The position numbers and the translations under genes were made by a program. From DASVVT01 sp036386415 (GTDB lineage Bacteria > Acidobacteriota > Blastocatellia > Pyrinomonadales > Pyrinomonadaceae): 64,000 nucleotides of DNA. This document shows, piece after piece, positions 17,493-26,147 of the stretch (positions are counted from its first letter, which is position 1; each line of letters begins with the position of its first letter). The stretch spans positions 5,839-69,838 of the forward strand of contig DASVVT010000072.1 of the NCBI GenBank assembly GCA_036386415.1. Direction: 5' to 3'. A model generated the notes under the pieces. It made no database searches. It was not told the origin of the DNA and worked only from the letters and a program-made list of their open reading frames with translations.

Positions 17493-18641
17493 ATGATTTC
17501 GGTAAGAATCAGAAAGGGTTTCGGCGGGCGGGTGGGCGGCAATTCACGCGACACCCGGCAAACCACCCATTCCGCGCGGAACGCATTCGCCCTCAATGCA
17601 GAATTTGATGCGCCGCCGGGGATTACCATTCTGTTCGGCGCATCCGGTTCAGGCAAAACCACCACGATCAAGTCAATCGCCGGTATCATCCGTCCTGATT
17701 CAGGCTCCATCAGTATTAACGATTACACGCTGTTTGATTCAGAACGTGGAATCAACAGACCCATCCGGGCGCGCGGTGTTGGTTTAGTCTTTCAAAACCT
17801 GGCGCTCTTTCCGCACATGTCTGCTCTCGGTAATGTCGAGTTCGCGATCAACGGTTTATCCAGACAAGAGCGAAGACTTCGAGCACTTGAATTGATGGAA
17901 CGTTTGAGAGTCGCACATACGGCGCCGCGTCGCCCCGGTGAAATATCGGGCGGCGAAGCGCAACGCATAGCTTTAGCGCGCGCGCTGGGAAGCGGTCCGC
18001 GCCTGCTGCTGCTCGACGAGCCACTTTCGGCCATCGACGAGGCGACCAAGCAGAATATTATCGCTGACCTTAAAACGATCAACAGAGAATTACGTTTGCC
18101 TATCATCTATGTGACCCACGACCGTGAAGAGGCCATCACGTTGGGTGATTTTCTGATTGCATATGATTGCGGTAGCGTGGTCGCCACCGGGGAACCTGCT
18201 GAAATCTTTGGCGGCCCTGTCAATGCCAGGGTGGCCCGGCTGACTGGCGTTGAGAATATCTTTGAGGGAGTCGTCGGACGAAGGAACCTTGGAGCGGGAA
18301 CGATGAGCGTACGTGTGACAGACAAGAGCGGCGCTTGCGATCTGGATATTCCTCTGGGAAAAGAGAAGCAGGGAGATCAGGTTGTGGTCGCGATTCGCTC
18401 AGGGGATATATTGCTCGCGACTGAAGAGCTACGCTCGACCTCGGCTCGCAACATATTGTCCGGTCATATCATAGCAATTGAGGAAAGAAGCGCTCACTGC
18501 ATGGTGTGGGTCAAGGGTGGCGTGACCTGGGCTGTCAGCGTGACCCGGCAGTCCGTCAGTGAATTGGGACTGTCCCACGGGCAAAAAATCTGGCTGGCTA
18601 TTAAGACCTACTCCTGCTACTCGCTGGATGGTTGGAGGTAA
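17493..18641 (+). CDS. modC: Molybdate ABC transporter ATP-binding protein
   Basis: 382 residues. Walker A GASGSGKTT (about 50-58), Q-loop LVFQNLALFPHMSA, signature SGGEAQRIALARAL, Walker B LLLLDEP and switch THDREEA are all present. After residue 250 a C-terminal region with LSGHIIAIEERSAHCMVWV resembles a TOBE/Mop-like oxyanion-binding domain, as in ModC. The N-terminus has about 30 extra polar residues before the first strand. It powers the ModB channel. It is the second gene of the plus-strand pair. Confidence 0.92.
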   Translation: MISVRIRKGFGGRVGGNSRDTRQTTHSARNAFALNAEFDAPPGITILFGASGSGKTTTIKSIAGIIRPDSGSISINDYTLFDSERGINRPIRARGVGLVFQNLALFPHMSALGNVEFAINGLSRQERRLRALELMERLRVAHTAPRRPGEISGGEAQRIALARALGSGPRLLLLDEPLSAIDEATKQNIIADLKTINRELRLPIIYVTHDREEAITLGDFLIAYDCGSVVATGEPAEIFGGPVNARVARLTGVENIFEGVVGRRNLGAGTMSVRVTDKSGACDLDIPLGKEKQGDQVVVAIRSGDILLATEELRSTSARNILSGHIIAIEERSAHCMVWVKGGVTWAVSVTRQSVSELGLSHGQKIWLAIKTYSCYSLDGWR

Positions 18642-19190
18642 TGGTTTCCGTTGCTGTTGATTGTCATCTCCTCGGCGTGATGATTCGGCACTCCCGGCGC
18701 CAGGTATGTTCACACGGCCTGCTCTCGAGGCGGATGCTCCCCATGAACGAGAGTGACCAGTTCTGCACGGCAAACCGCTCAGTGCGCGCCGTTCGTTGTG
18801 TGGTCGCTTTATCCAGCGCCCTTAGTATGGATTGCAAGTTATCTTTCTGCGACGGCTTTTGCTTTTGTCTGCTCTGATTTAGATACTCTTTCTCTTGACA
18901 GGGTGGGAGTTATTGAGCATGATGCAAAAACCTGAAAGTGGTGGTCGTCCTTCGACAAGCATGTGGTTTAATCTCACCAAGCGGGATGCCGTCTTTGTTT
19001 ATGATGTCCTACTCTGTACTACCGATGACGTGCTGGAGTCAATTATCTGAGATGGAACGGCAACGCAACCCTTCACCTCGCTTTTTGAAGGTTTTTGCCA
19101 TGTATTCACTTCAATAATCCAGCCTCTCATCGCCCCGAATGCTATCGTCACGAGGTGGGTTTTAGTGGACTCGTCTGGAAGTCTCTATCT
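18642..19190. other. Intergenic region between modC and the pteridine-like operon
   Basis: About 550 bases with no supported gene. The first half has no clear terminator. A good sigma-70-like promoter is at 18895-18923, giving a leader of about 260 bases before the methyltransferase at 19191. An open frame of 29 codons at 18961-19050 in the leader lacks a ribosome binding site. Confidence 0.5.
18895..18923 (+). promoter_or_regulatory. Sigma-70-type promoter for the 19-24 kb operon
   Basis: Perfect TTGACA at 18895-18900, 17-base spacer, CATGAT (4 of 6 to the -10 consensus) at 18918-18923. It is the best promoter match upstream of the five-gene operon starting at 19191. The long leader leaves room for post-transcriptional control. 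Confidence 0.5.
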
Positions 19191-19979
19191 ATGTTCAGGA
19201 AGTTAACAACGACGCCGGCGCATAGCACGGAGAATACAAAGACCTTTTTTGATAATTGCGCCGTTGCTTATTCCGAGCAACACGGCCATCCGCAGCGCCT
19301 GCTCAATTATCGAATTGGTCTCATCAGGAAATACGCCCAACCCTGTCGCGATGATGTGGTTCTGGACCTCGGTTGTGGTACTGGTCACCACCTTTTTGCC
19401 CTCGCAGAAGAGATCGTCCAAGGCATCGGTATTGATCTGTCGCCGGCAATGATCGAGGTGGCGCAAGCACATCTGCGTACTTCGTCGTTGCAAGGCAAGA
19501 TCACCTTTCTTGTGGACAATGGAGAAGAGATGCGCACGATTCCTGAGCAATCAATTGATTTAGTGATATGTATCGGTGCTTTGGAACATATGCTCGACAA
19601 ACGGGCTGTGCTGTCTAACGTCTACCGACTCCTCAAGCCTCGCGGTCGCTTTTTCTGCCTGACTCCTCACGGGGGCTACTTATGGTATCAAGCGCTCGCA
19701 CCTTTGCTCAGGATGGACACCAAACATCTTTCCACCGACAAATTTCTAAAACGTCACGAGCTGGTAGACCTACTTAAAGCATCCGGTTTTCTACATGTTC
19801 AGGTTGGCTACTGGACGTTTATTCCGAAAGGAGATATGCCCTCATTTTTAGGGTTTGTGCTCACAGGACTGGATAATGTCGGGAAACTCTTTCGAGCGAA
19901 TTCACTACGAGGTGGTCTCTCAGTGTGCGCATGGAAGGATGAATGTGACGGGTTCTCTCTGAGGAGGTTGAGGAAATGA
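19191..19979 (+). CDS. SAM-dependent methyltransferase, first gene of pteridine-like operon
   Basis: 262 residues from the ATG at 19191 (TGGAAG upstream). VVLDLGCGTGHHLFAL (motif I), GIGIDLSPAMIEVAQAHL (II), SIDLVICIGALEHM (IV) and LKPRGRFFCLTPHGG (post-IV) mark a UbiE/Coq5-like class I methyltransferase. It is followed after 43 bases by the GTP cyclohydrolase II fusion and then by three tightly packed genes in the same direction. It probably methylates the small molecule or glycoside made by this operon; the acceptor is not known. Confidence 0.85.
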   Translation: MFRKLTTTPAHSTENTKTFFDNCAVAYSEQHGHPQRLLNYRIGLIRKYAQPCRDDVVLDLGCGTGHHLFALAEEIVQGIGIDLSPAMIEVAQAHLRTSSLQGKITFLVDNGEEMRTIPEQSIDLVICIGALEHMLDKRAVLSNVYRLLKPRGRFFCLTPHGGYLWYQALAPLLRMDTKHLSTDKFLKRHELVDLLKASGFLHVQVGYWTFIPKGDMPSFLGFVLTGLDNVGKLFRANSLRGGLSVCAWKDECDGFSLRRLRK

Positions 19980-20022
19980 TTCCGAGGCGGTCGGAAGCCG
20001 AACAATTGAATCTGGAGGCATC

Positions 20023-21429
20023 ATGGGCGAAATAACAGTGACTCAAATGGCCTGCTCCCGAATCCCCACAGCGAAGGGCCAATTTCGGTTATACTTTTAT
20101 GTCAACACCCTGGATGATAAGGGGCACATGGCAGTCGTACATGGCGATGTCGCAGGCCGTCAGAACGTCCTTGTACGCATCCATTCCGAATGCTTCACCG
20201 GAGACATACTCGGCTCGCTGCGTTGCGACTGCGGCACGCAGTTGGAAGAGGCCATCAATCTGATCGCAAAAGAAGAGGCGGGAGTCCTCATCTACTTACG
20301 CCAGGAGGGGCGGGGCATCGGGCTGCTGGATAAGTTACGCGCCTATAATCTTCAGGATCAAGGCTACGACACGGTGGACGCCAATCTGATGTTGGGGCAC
20401 GGTGCAGACGAACGTGACTACACCGTGGCAGCGCTGATCTTGAAACAATTGGGCACCCAGTCTGTCCGTTTGCTCACGAATAATCCGCTCAAAATTGATA
20501 GCCTGCAAGCATCTGGCATGAAGGTGACAGCTCAGATTCCGATTCAGTCTCACGTCACTGCCGAGAACGCCGCCTACCTGCTCACGAAGGCTCAACGGAT
20601 GAACCACATTCTGAACCTCGACTCGCTCTCGGCGGTGCTCAAAGGCAACGGCAATGGGCACGACCGTGACCATCAAAGCTCTCAAATGCATCCCGAAAGC
20701 TTGCCGGCGGAGACGGATGAGCATATCAAAGTGCTATTGCAAAGAATCGCTGGACATCGCGAGCGTACGGGCCGCCCGTTTGTGACCTTGAGCTATGCGC
20801 AGAGCCTGGACGGCTGCATTGCGGCACGCTCCGGTCAGCCGTTGAACTTGAGCGGTCGCCAGTCACTTGTCTTAACACACAGGCTGCGAGCAACACATGA
20901 TGCCATTCTCGTCGGCATCGGCACGGTGCTCTCTGATAACCCGCAACTCACGGTGCGTCTTGTCGAAGGCGAATCACCGCAGCCGGTGGTGGCAGATAGT
21001 CATTTGCGCTTTCCGCTCGATGCCAACCTGCTTCGTCAGCGCCCCCTTCCGCTTTTGATTGCCACCTGTGAAACGGCCGACCTCGAACGTCAGCAGGCGC
21101 TTGAAGACGCAAGGGCGCGCGTCCTGCGCTTGCCAGCCGATGCCGAGGGGCGAGTCAGTCTCCCTCTTCTATTAGATCGTTTAGGCGAGCTAAATATCGA
21201 CAGCTTGATGGTCGAGGGTGGGGCGCGCATCATCACCAGTTTTCTCTCAGCGCGGCTGGTTGATCACCTGATCTTGACGGTTGCCCCTAAACTGATAGGC
21301 GGCATGCATGGCATCCGGAGGCTGGCGCAGACTGGCCCTGTCTGCTTCCCGCACCTGCATAACCTGCGTCATCAATGGCTGGGAGAGGATCTTGTGCTAT
21401 GGGGTGATCCGGTCTGGGAGAAGCCATGA
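20023..21429 (+). CDS. GTP cyclohydrolase II fused to RibD-type reductase
   Basis: 468 residues in two domains. Residues 1-200 are GTP cyclohydrolase II: zinc cysteines in ECFTGDILGSLRCDCG (C57, C68, C70), YLRQEGRGIGLLDKL, and LLTNNPLKI. Residues about 240-468 are the RibD C-terminal reductase domain: FVTLSYAQSLDGCIA, AILVGIGTVLSDNPQLTVR and LMVEGGARIITSFL. A linker of about 35 residues joins them. Together they would turn GTP into the diaminopyrimidine and reduce its ribosyl side chain. The RibD deaminase domain is absent, so the order is that of the archaeal/fungal reductase-first route, or the product leaves the riboflavin path. It is coupled by 4-base overlap to the dehydrogenase. Confidence 0.88.
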   Translation: MGEITVTQMACSRIPTAKGQFRLYFYVNTLDDKGHMAVVHGDVAGRQNVLVRIHSECFTGDILGSLRCDCGTQLEEAINLIAKEEAGVLIYLRQEGRGIGLLDKLRAYNLQDQGYDTVDANLMLGHGADERDYTVAALILKQLGTQSVRLLTNNPLKIDSLQASGMKVTAQIPIQSHVTAENAAYLLTKAQRMNHILNLDSLSAVLKGNGNGHDRDHQSSQMHPESLPAETDEHIKVLLQRIAGHRERTGRPFVTLSYAQSLDGCIAARSGQPLNLSGRQSLVLTHRLRATHDAILVGIGTVLSDNPQLTVRLVEGESPQPVVADSHLRFPLDANLLRQRPLPLLIATCETADLERQQALEDARARVLRLPADAEGRVSLPLLLDRLGELNIDSLMVEGGARIITSFLSARLVDHLILTVAPKLIGGMHGIRRLAQTGPVCFPHLHNLRHQWLGEDLVLWGDPVWEKP

Positions 21430-22457
21430 AGCGACGGGCTGTGTACTTCAACGCACCGCGTCAGGTATCAGTGCAGGAGGAGCCATTACCCTCACCCGCG
21501 ACCGATCAAGTTCTAGTTCAAACCCTGATCTCAGCGATCAGTGCGGGCACGGAGCTGCTATTTTATAGAGGCCAGGCTCCCGCCGACATCCCCGTAGACG
21601 AGACCATCTCTGCCCTCGCCGGTGATTTTAACTTTCCACTCAAGTATGGGTATGCGGCTGTCGGACAAGTGATAGCGACGGGCGCTGAGGTTGTTCCGGC
21701 ATGGCAGGGGCAGCTAGTCTTTGCCTTTCACCCTCACGAAAGCCATTTTCTCAGTTCTCCCGACGAGCTGATTCCGGTCCCTCCCGGCCTATCGCCTGAA
21801 GAAGCAGCTTTCTTACCTAATATGGAAACTGCCGTCAACTTTCTACAGGACGGCCAACCGATGATCGGGGAGCAGGTCGTAGTCTTTGGTCAGGGAGTGG
21901 TGGGACTACTGACAACGTCGTTGCTGGCCCGGCTGCCCTTAGCCAGATTGGTCACACTGGATTGCGCTTCCTTACGCCGAGAGAAATCCCTGGCGCTTGG
22001 CGCGCAATCGAGTCTCGACCCGGAAGCGCCCGATGTGCTAGCCCAGTTGAACTCCCTGCTCGCCGTGGAGGGTTCCCACACCGGGGCTGACCTGTCTTAT
22101 GAGCTTTCCGGCAACCCGGCGGCACTTGACCTGGCTATCGCGGGCACGGGTATCAATGGACGCGTGGTCATCGGATCATGGTATGGTCAAAAGCGTGCGG
22201 CGCTTGACCTGGGAGGCCGTTTTCATCGCAGCCGCATGTCGTTGGTCAGCAGTCAGGTCAGCACCATTGCGCCGCAATGGTCGGGGCGATGGAGTAAATC
22301 TCGCCGTCTCCAGACCGCCTGGCAGATGATCCGGCAAGTGAAGCCCGGCTCACTCATTAGCCATCGCTTCCCTGTTGAACGGGCATCCCAGGCGTATGAC
22401 CTTCTGGATCAACACCCGGAAGAAGCCGTTCAGGTAATTCTCACCTATCAAAGTTGA
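21426..22457 (+). CDS. Medium-chain dehydrogenase (BchC-like MDR)
   Basis: 343 residues. AISAGTELLFYRGQAP and LKYGYAAVGQVIATGAEV are in the N-terminal domain; VVVFGQGVVGLLTTSLLA is the nucleotide-binding glycine motif. This is a medium-chain dehydrogenase/reductase of the zinc-type superfamily, with segments reminiscent of BchC. The usual catalytic Cys and GHE zinc ligands of alcohol dehydrogenases are not evident, so zinc independence is possible. The ATG overlaps the RibA-fusion stop by 4 bases. It likely oxidises or reduces the side chain of the pyrimidine or pteridine intermediate; that is inferred from the operon. Confidence 0.8.
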   Translation: MKRRAVYFNAPRQVSVQEEPLPSPATDQVLVQTLISAISAGTELLFYRGQAPADIPVDETISALAGDFNFPLKYGYAAVGQVIATGAEVVPAWQGQLVFAFHPHESHFLSSPDELIPVPPGLSPEEAAFLPNMETAVNFLQDGQPMIGEQVVVFGQGVVGLLTTSLLARLPLARLVTLDCASLRREKSLALGAQSSLDPEAPDVLAQLNSLLAVEGSHTGADLSYELSGNPAALDLAIAGTGINGRVVIGSWYGQKRAALDLGGRFHRSRMSLVSSQVSTIAPQWSGRWSKSRRLQTAWQMIRQVKPGSLISHRFPVERASQAYDLLDQHPEEAVQVILTYQS

Positions 22458-22493
22458 TTGAGATCGAAGATAGCTGTCAGGAGCGTAGACTCT

Positions 22494-22871
22494 ATGTATA
22501 CCTTATGCGTCCATCAGGACTTTGTGGCCCAACATATCCTCGCCGGCGGGGACTCAGGCTCCGAAAATCATTGGCACTCGCATCATTACCAGGTAGAAGT
22601 GCGGCTGGAAGGAACGTCGCTGGATCAACAGGGATACATGATCGACATTGTTGATCTCAGGCATCATCTGGACGCGCTGCTCGACTCATATCGAGACAGG
22701 ATGTTGAACGACGCGCCTGAGTTCGCAGGCTTGAATCCCAGCCTTGAGCACTTCGCGCGCATCTTCTGCCAGGCGCTCTCAAAACGAATTCAATCGTCGA
22801 ACCTGAGCGCCATCACTGTCCGGCTGTGGGAAGATGAGAGAACCTGGGCAGCTTACCGGCAGGAGCGTTGA
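22494..22871 (+). CDS. 6-pyruvoyltetrahydropterin synthase/QueD-family enzyme
   Basis: 125 residues from the ATG at 22494 (AGGAG 10 bases upstream). The zinc ligands are H14 in FVAQHIL, and H28 and H30 in NHWHSHHY. The catalytic Cys of PTPS and QueD (CxxxHGH) is replaced by Glu, giving E24xxxHSH; this pattern resembles PTPS-III proteins, which cleave the side chain of dihydroneopterin triphosphate to 6-hydroxymethyl-dihydropterin. The Gly to Ser change in HGH is unusual. In an operon with GTP cyclohydrolase II it probably acts on a pteridine or pyrimidine side chain. Its stop overlaps the next start (TGATG). Confidence 0.85.
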   Translation: MYTLCVHQDFVAQHILAGGDSGSENHWHSHHYQVEVRLEGTSLDQQGYMIDIVDLRHHLDALLDSYRDRMLNDAPEFAGLNPSLEHFARIFCQALSKRIQSSNLSAITVRLWEDERTWAAYRQER

Positions 22872-23962
22872 TGCGTGTCGGGCTGGTGATCTACGGCAGC
22901 CTGGAAACCCTCACGGGGGGCTACCTGTATGACCGTGCACTGGTCAATTACCTGAGGGCTCATGGGGATGAGGTCGAGGTGATCTCTCTTCCCTGGCGAA
23001 CCTACAGCCGTCACCTGATTGACAATTTTTCTCCCCTCCTCCGGCGGCGACTGCAAAATGCCGAGCTCGATCTACTCATCCAGGATGAGCTTAATCATCC
23101 ATCGCTTTTTCTGATTAACCGATTACTGAAGAAACAGCTTCCTTATCCGATAGTGACAATCGTTCATCTACTGCGTTCGAGCGAGCCACGTGCGTCATGG
23201 TTGCGGCGAATGTACGGCGCTTTTGAACGGCAATATCTCAAGACCGTAGATGGTGCGATCTTTAATTGCCACACGACCCGCCTGACTGTTGAACGACTCT
23301 TAAAGCGAAATCTACCCGGCATCGTGGCCTATCCCGGGCGCGATCAACTGATTCCGACCATTTCCGTCGAAGAGCTGACGCGGCGGGCACTTGAGCCCGG
23401 CCCGCTCCGCATCATCTTCGTCGCAAATGTCGTCCCCAACAAGGGCTTGCATGTGCTCATCGAGGCGCTCAATCAGTTACCGCTACACAGTTGGCACCTG
23501 ACAGTAGTGGGTAGCCTCACGATGAATCCTGCTTACGCCCGCGCGATCCGCCATCAAATCACACGGGGCGGATTCTCTAATCATGTGGAAATGATGGGAG
23601 CGATGCCGCATGATGAAATCCCAGGGCTTCTTGCCCGAAGCCACCTACTGGCCGTGCCATCCTACTATGAGGCAATCGGAATGGCTTATTTAGAAGCGAT
23701 GGGATTTGGTCTTCCGGTGATTGCTTCGACGGCTGGCGGCGCGCACGAAATCATCGCTCATGGCGAGCAAGGTTTCCTGGCTGCTCCCGGAGATGCAAAC
23801 TCCATCGCCCTTTATCTACAGGAGATCAATCAGGATCGCCCACGATTAATCGAGATGAGCCTCTCGGCCTACGAACGCTTCCAAAGGCATCCGACATGGG
23901 AGCAGAGTCTTGGAGACATACGTGAATACTTGCAGACCTTAATCAAAGCGAATTCGACGTAA
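22871..23962 (+). CDS. Glycosyltransferase family 4, last gene of pteridine-like operon
   Basis: 363 residues from the ATG at 22871 (AGGAG 5 bases upstream; the preceding stop shares one base). RVGLVIYGSLETLTGGYLYDR (N-terminal Rossmann domain with the glycine-rich loop, split here), LRIIFVANVVPNKGLHVLIEAL, and EAIGMAYLEAMGFGLPVIAS (EX7E motif with flanking strand) identify a GT-B GT4 enzyme. Tight coupling to the PTPS-family gene suggests it glycosylates the operon product. A family A hairpin ends the operon. Confidence 0.88.
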   Translation: MRVGLVIYGSLETLTGGYLYDRALVNYLRAHGDEVEVISLPWRTYSRHLIDNFSPLLRRRLQNAELDLLIQDELNHPSLFLINRLLKKQLPYPIVTIVHLLRSSEPRASWLRRMYGAFERQYLKTVDGAIFNCHTTRLTVERLLKRNLPGIVAYPGRDQLIPTISVEELTRRALEPGPLRIIFVANVVPNKGLHVLIEALNQLPLHSWHLTVVGSLTMNPAYARAIRHQITRGGFSNHVEMMGAMPHDEIPGLLARSHLLAVPSYYEAIGMAYLEAMGFGLPVIASTAGGAHEIIAHGEQGFLAAPGDANSIALYLQEINQDRPRLIEMSLSAYERFQRHPTWEQSLGDIREYLQTLIKANST

Positions 23963-23992
23963 GACAAGGATAGCTCCATCGGAAGAAAAGCA

Positions 23993-24106
23993 TTAAACGC
24001 AAAGGGCACAGAGGAAAAGCGCGCAAAGAACGCGAAGAAGCATCTCCTCCAGCGTCTTCTTCCTCTGCTCCCTTTGCGCGCCTTTCCTCTGCGTCCTTTG
24101 CGTTAA
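23993..24106. repeat. Family A hairpin repeat, copy 3
   Basis: Left arm ttaaacgcaaagggcacaga, right arm ctctgcgtcctttgcgttaa, with an inner pairing of gcgcaaag with ctttgcgcg. It lies between the convergent glycosyltransferase and sulfotransferase genes. Confidence 0.8.
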
Positions 24107-24136
24107 ATTTTTCCTCATCGCCAGACGGAAGCTGCT

Positions 24137-24976
24137 CTAGTGCCAATGAAGCTCATATCCCAGATATTCTTGGAGCCGATGATTATCAGGCCGGTAAAAC
24201 TCTGCCAGTAGTGCCCGCAGAGGTGGCGCAAGCTGAGGCGGCTGCGCATGGTTGAAGCGGCGCGCCAGCAAGTCACCATACTCGTGATGTGGCAGCTCAA
24301 GATAGTCTTCCATTTCCCGCATGATCATCTGAGCCCTGCCTGGCCGCGCAAGCTCCTCTGTGACCACAACCTTGACCTGACCCCGACCGTATACGGACAC
24401 CCACTCCTGTAGTTTATCAATATAGATGCCGGGAGAAATGTAATGAGTCTTTTTCCCGATAGCGTGCGCCTTCATCTCCGCCTGAATATCGGTCTCAAAA
24501 TCCCTCACCTCAAACCCCAGATCGCTTCCCGCAGCTTGAAAGCGCCGGTACATACGATGATGCGAGTAGGCACGGTCAACGGGGTTGCGAACGAGGAGGA
24601 TTAGTTTCACGCCCGGCAGATATTGATGGAGCAGCGACGGGGAGACTTCGTGAAAGGTATTAGCGCTCGCCTCGCCTGTGATGTAGTCTACCCCGGGCTT
24701 GCGCTCAACAGAGACCTTCACGGGAAACGACGTGCCTGCCTGATCCGACGCCTCCCACTCAAAAGATAGATTCCCCTGGTACTCGCGTGTTGGGAACAGA
24801 CCATAATAATCGCTGATATGGGATGCGACGTACTCAGGACTATGTTGACCAAAAAAGTTTGGCTCTTTTTCTGCGCAGGGTAACACAGCGGGATGTGCTA
24901 TCAAGTAGCGATAGAGGGAGGATGTCCCGCATTTATTCACACCGATGATAAAGAAGCTCGGGCGCAGGTGCTTCAT
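24137..24976 (-). CDS. Sulfotransferase
   Basis: 279 residues. FFIIGVNKCGTSSLYRYL at about 8-25 is the 5'-phosphosulfate loop of PAPS-dependent sulfotransferases, and LILLVRNPVDRAYSHHRM at about 120-137 is the 3'-phosphate motif with the conserved Arg and Ser. YITGEASANTFH and the C-terminal LAPPLRALLAEFYRPDN match bacterial carbohydrate or NDST-like sulfotransferases. It transfers sulfate from PAPS to a hydroxyl or amino group, likely on a surface saccharide given the two glycosyltransferases upstream. The ATG overlaps the GT9 gene stop by 4 bases. Confidence 0.9.
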   Translation of the reverse strand: MKHLRPSFFIIGVNKCGTSSLYRYLIAHPAVLPCAEKEPNFFGQHSPEYVASHISDYYGLFPTREYQGNLSFEWEASDQAGTSFPVKVSVERKPGVDYITGEASANTFHEVSPSLLHQYLPGVKLILLVRNPVDRAYSHHRMYRRFQAAGSDLGFEVRDFETDIQAEMKAHAIGKKTHYISPGIYIDKLQEWVSVYGRGQVKVVVTEELARPGRAQMIMREMEDYLELPHHEYGDLLARRFNHAQPPQLAPPLRALLAEFYRPDNHRLQEYLGYELHWH

Positions 24977-26130
24977 AGCTCACGTTGCATTGACTGATGG
25001 AAAGCTTTTCGTTCAGGCCGTGCCACATTAAGCCCATCACCTTCGAGAAGCTCGCTGGCAGCCGTGAGAATTGCGTCAACCGTGATACCGGCGGTGCAGG
25101 GGGGTTCGATGGAAATGCCGCACGGCGGATCAAAGATGCAATCACAGGGACTGCAAGGTAGCGGGACTCTGATGATCCGGTAGCGCTCAGGCGGACACCA
25201 GGGGCCCCACTTCAGGGGGTCGAGCGGCCCATAAAGACCGATGACCCTTGCGCCGACCATCACAGCCAGGTGAAGCGGCCCACTGTCGATGCCGATCACC
25301 AGGGAAGCGCGGCGATAGAGCGCAGCCAGAGCGCCAACCGAAAGCCGTCCCGCCAGGCCGTAGGCGCATCCCTCGCTCGCCTCCACCACCTCGGCGACGA
25401 GCGCTTCTTCACCCGGCCCGCCCGGCACCAGCGAAGCCAGCCCCCAGCGTCGTCGAATCTCGATTGCCAGGCGGCCCCATCGTTGAGGAGACCAGTTCTT
25501 CAGCGGCCAACCCGAGCCGGGCTGAAACACAATCGGATTTCGTCCAGCCGCAGGCGCTTCCATGAGCACTTTCTCGGCAATCCCCTCTTCTAACCGTGTG
25601 GGCACAAAATTTCCCGCTGTGACCGGGCCAGGATCGTCAAGGGTCGTCGCTCCCAGGCAATTAGCCGCGACCTCAGTAAGATTGAGGGTTTGGCTGACGA
25701 CGTGGCCTTGCTCATAAAAAGGAAGGGCAACTGTGAGAAATGGTTCGGTCCCAGGGGTCGCGTAGCCGATACGGATTGGGATGCCTGCCGCAACGGCCAA
25801 CTCGCCCGACCAGGGGTCTTCCGGGCGAGATAAGATGATGATGTCGAAACGTCCACGAAGGGAGCTGGCCTTTTGGTTGACAATGGTCGTCCAGTTGGCC
25901 GGATCGGGTAGGGCTGTGAGCGGCGGAAAAGGGAGCGTGTATGTCCGGTCGATCTGAGTACAACGCCGGACAACTTCGCCCAGTTCAGAGGCCACCAGAA
26001 AGCTGATCTGCACGCCGGGCACGCTCGCGCGCAACGCCGCAGCGGCAGGCAGTGTCAGGAGCACGTCGCCGAGATGATCGGGACGAGCGATCAGAATACG
26101 TGGTCTCACTGCCTCCTGAGCGTGGGTCAT
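24973..26130 (-). CDS. Glycosyltransferase family 9 (heptosyltransferase-like)
   Basis: 385 residues from the ATG at 26130; the open frame runs 40 codons further into the upstream gene without similarity. RILIARPDHLGDVLLTLPAA is the GT9 N-terminal signature. NPIVFQPGSGWPLKNW, LVIGIDSGPLHLAV and VIGLYGPLDPLKWGP match the nucleotide-sugar half of ADP-heptose:LPS heptosyltransferases. The C-terminal CSPCDCIFDPPC has closely spaced cysteines seen in many GT9 proteins. It is the middle gene of a GT2-GT9-sulfotransferase operon with gaps of 17 and -4 bases. The acceptor is unknown. Confidence 0.9.
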   Translation of the reverse strand: MTHAQEAVRPRILIARPDHLGDVLLTLPAAAALRASVPGVQISFLVASELGEVVRRCTQIDRTYTLPFPPLTALPDPANWTTIVNQKASSLRGRFDIIILSRPEDPWSGELAVAAGIPIRIGYATPGTEPFLTVALPFYEQGHVVSQTLNLTEVAANCLGATTLDDPGPVTAGNFVPTRLEEGIAEKVLMEAPAAGRNPIVFQPGSGWPLKNWSPQRWGRLAIEIRRRWGLASLVPGGPGEEALVAEVVEASEGCAYGLAGRLSVGALAALYRRASLVIGIDSGPLHLAVMVGARVIGLYGPLDPLKWGPWCPPERYRIIRVPLPCSPCDCIFDPPCGISIEPPCTAGITVDAILTAASELLEGDGLNVARPERKAFHQSMQREL

Positions 26131-26147
26131 GCTCTCTCTCTGGTGGA

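Noticed and set aside
18961..19050. 29-codon leader frame before the pteridine-like operon
   Set aside because: There is no ribosome binding site and no residue run suggesting attenuation.
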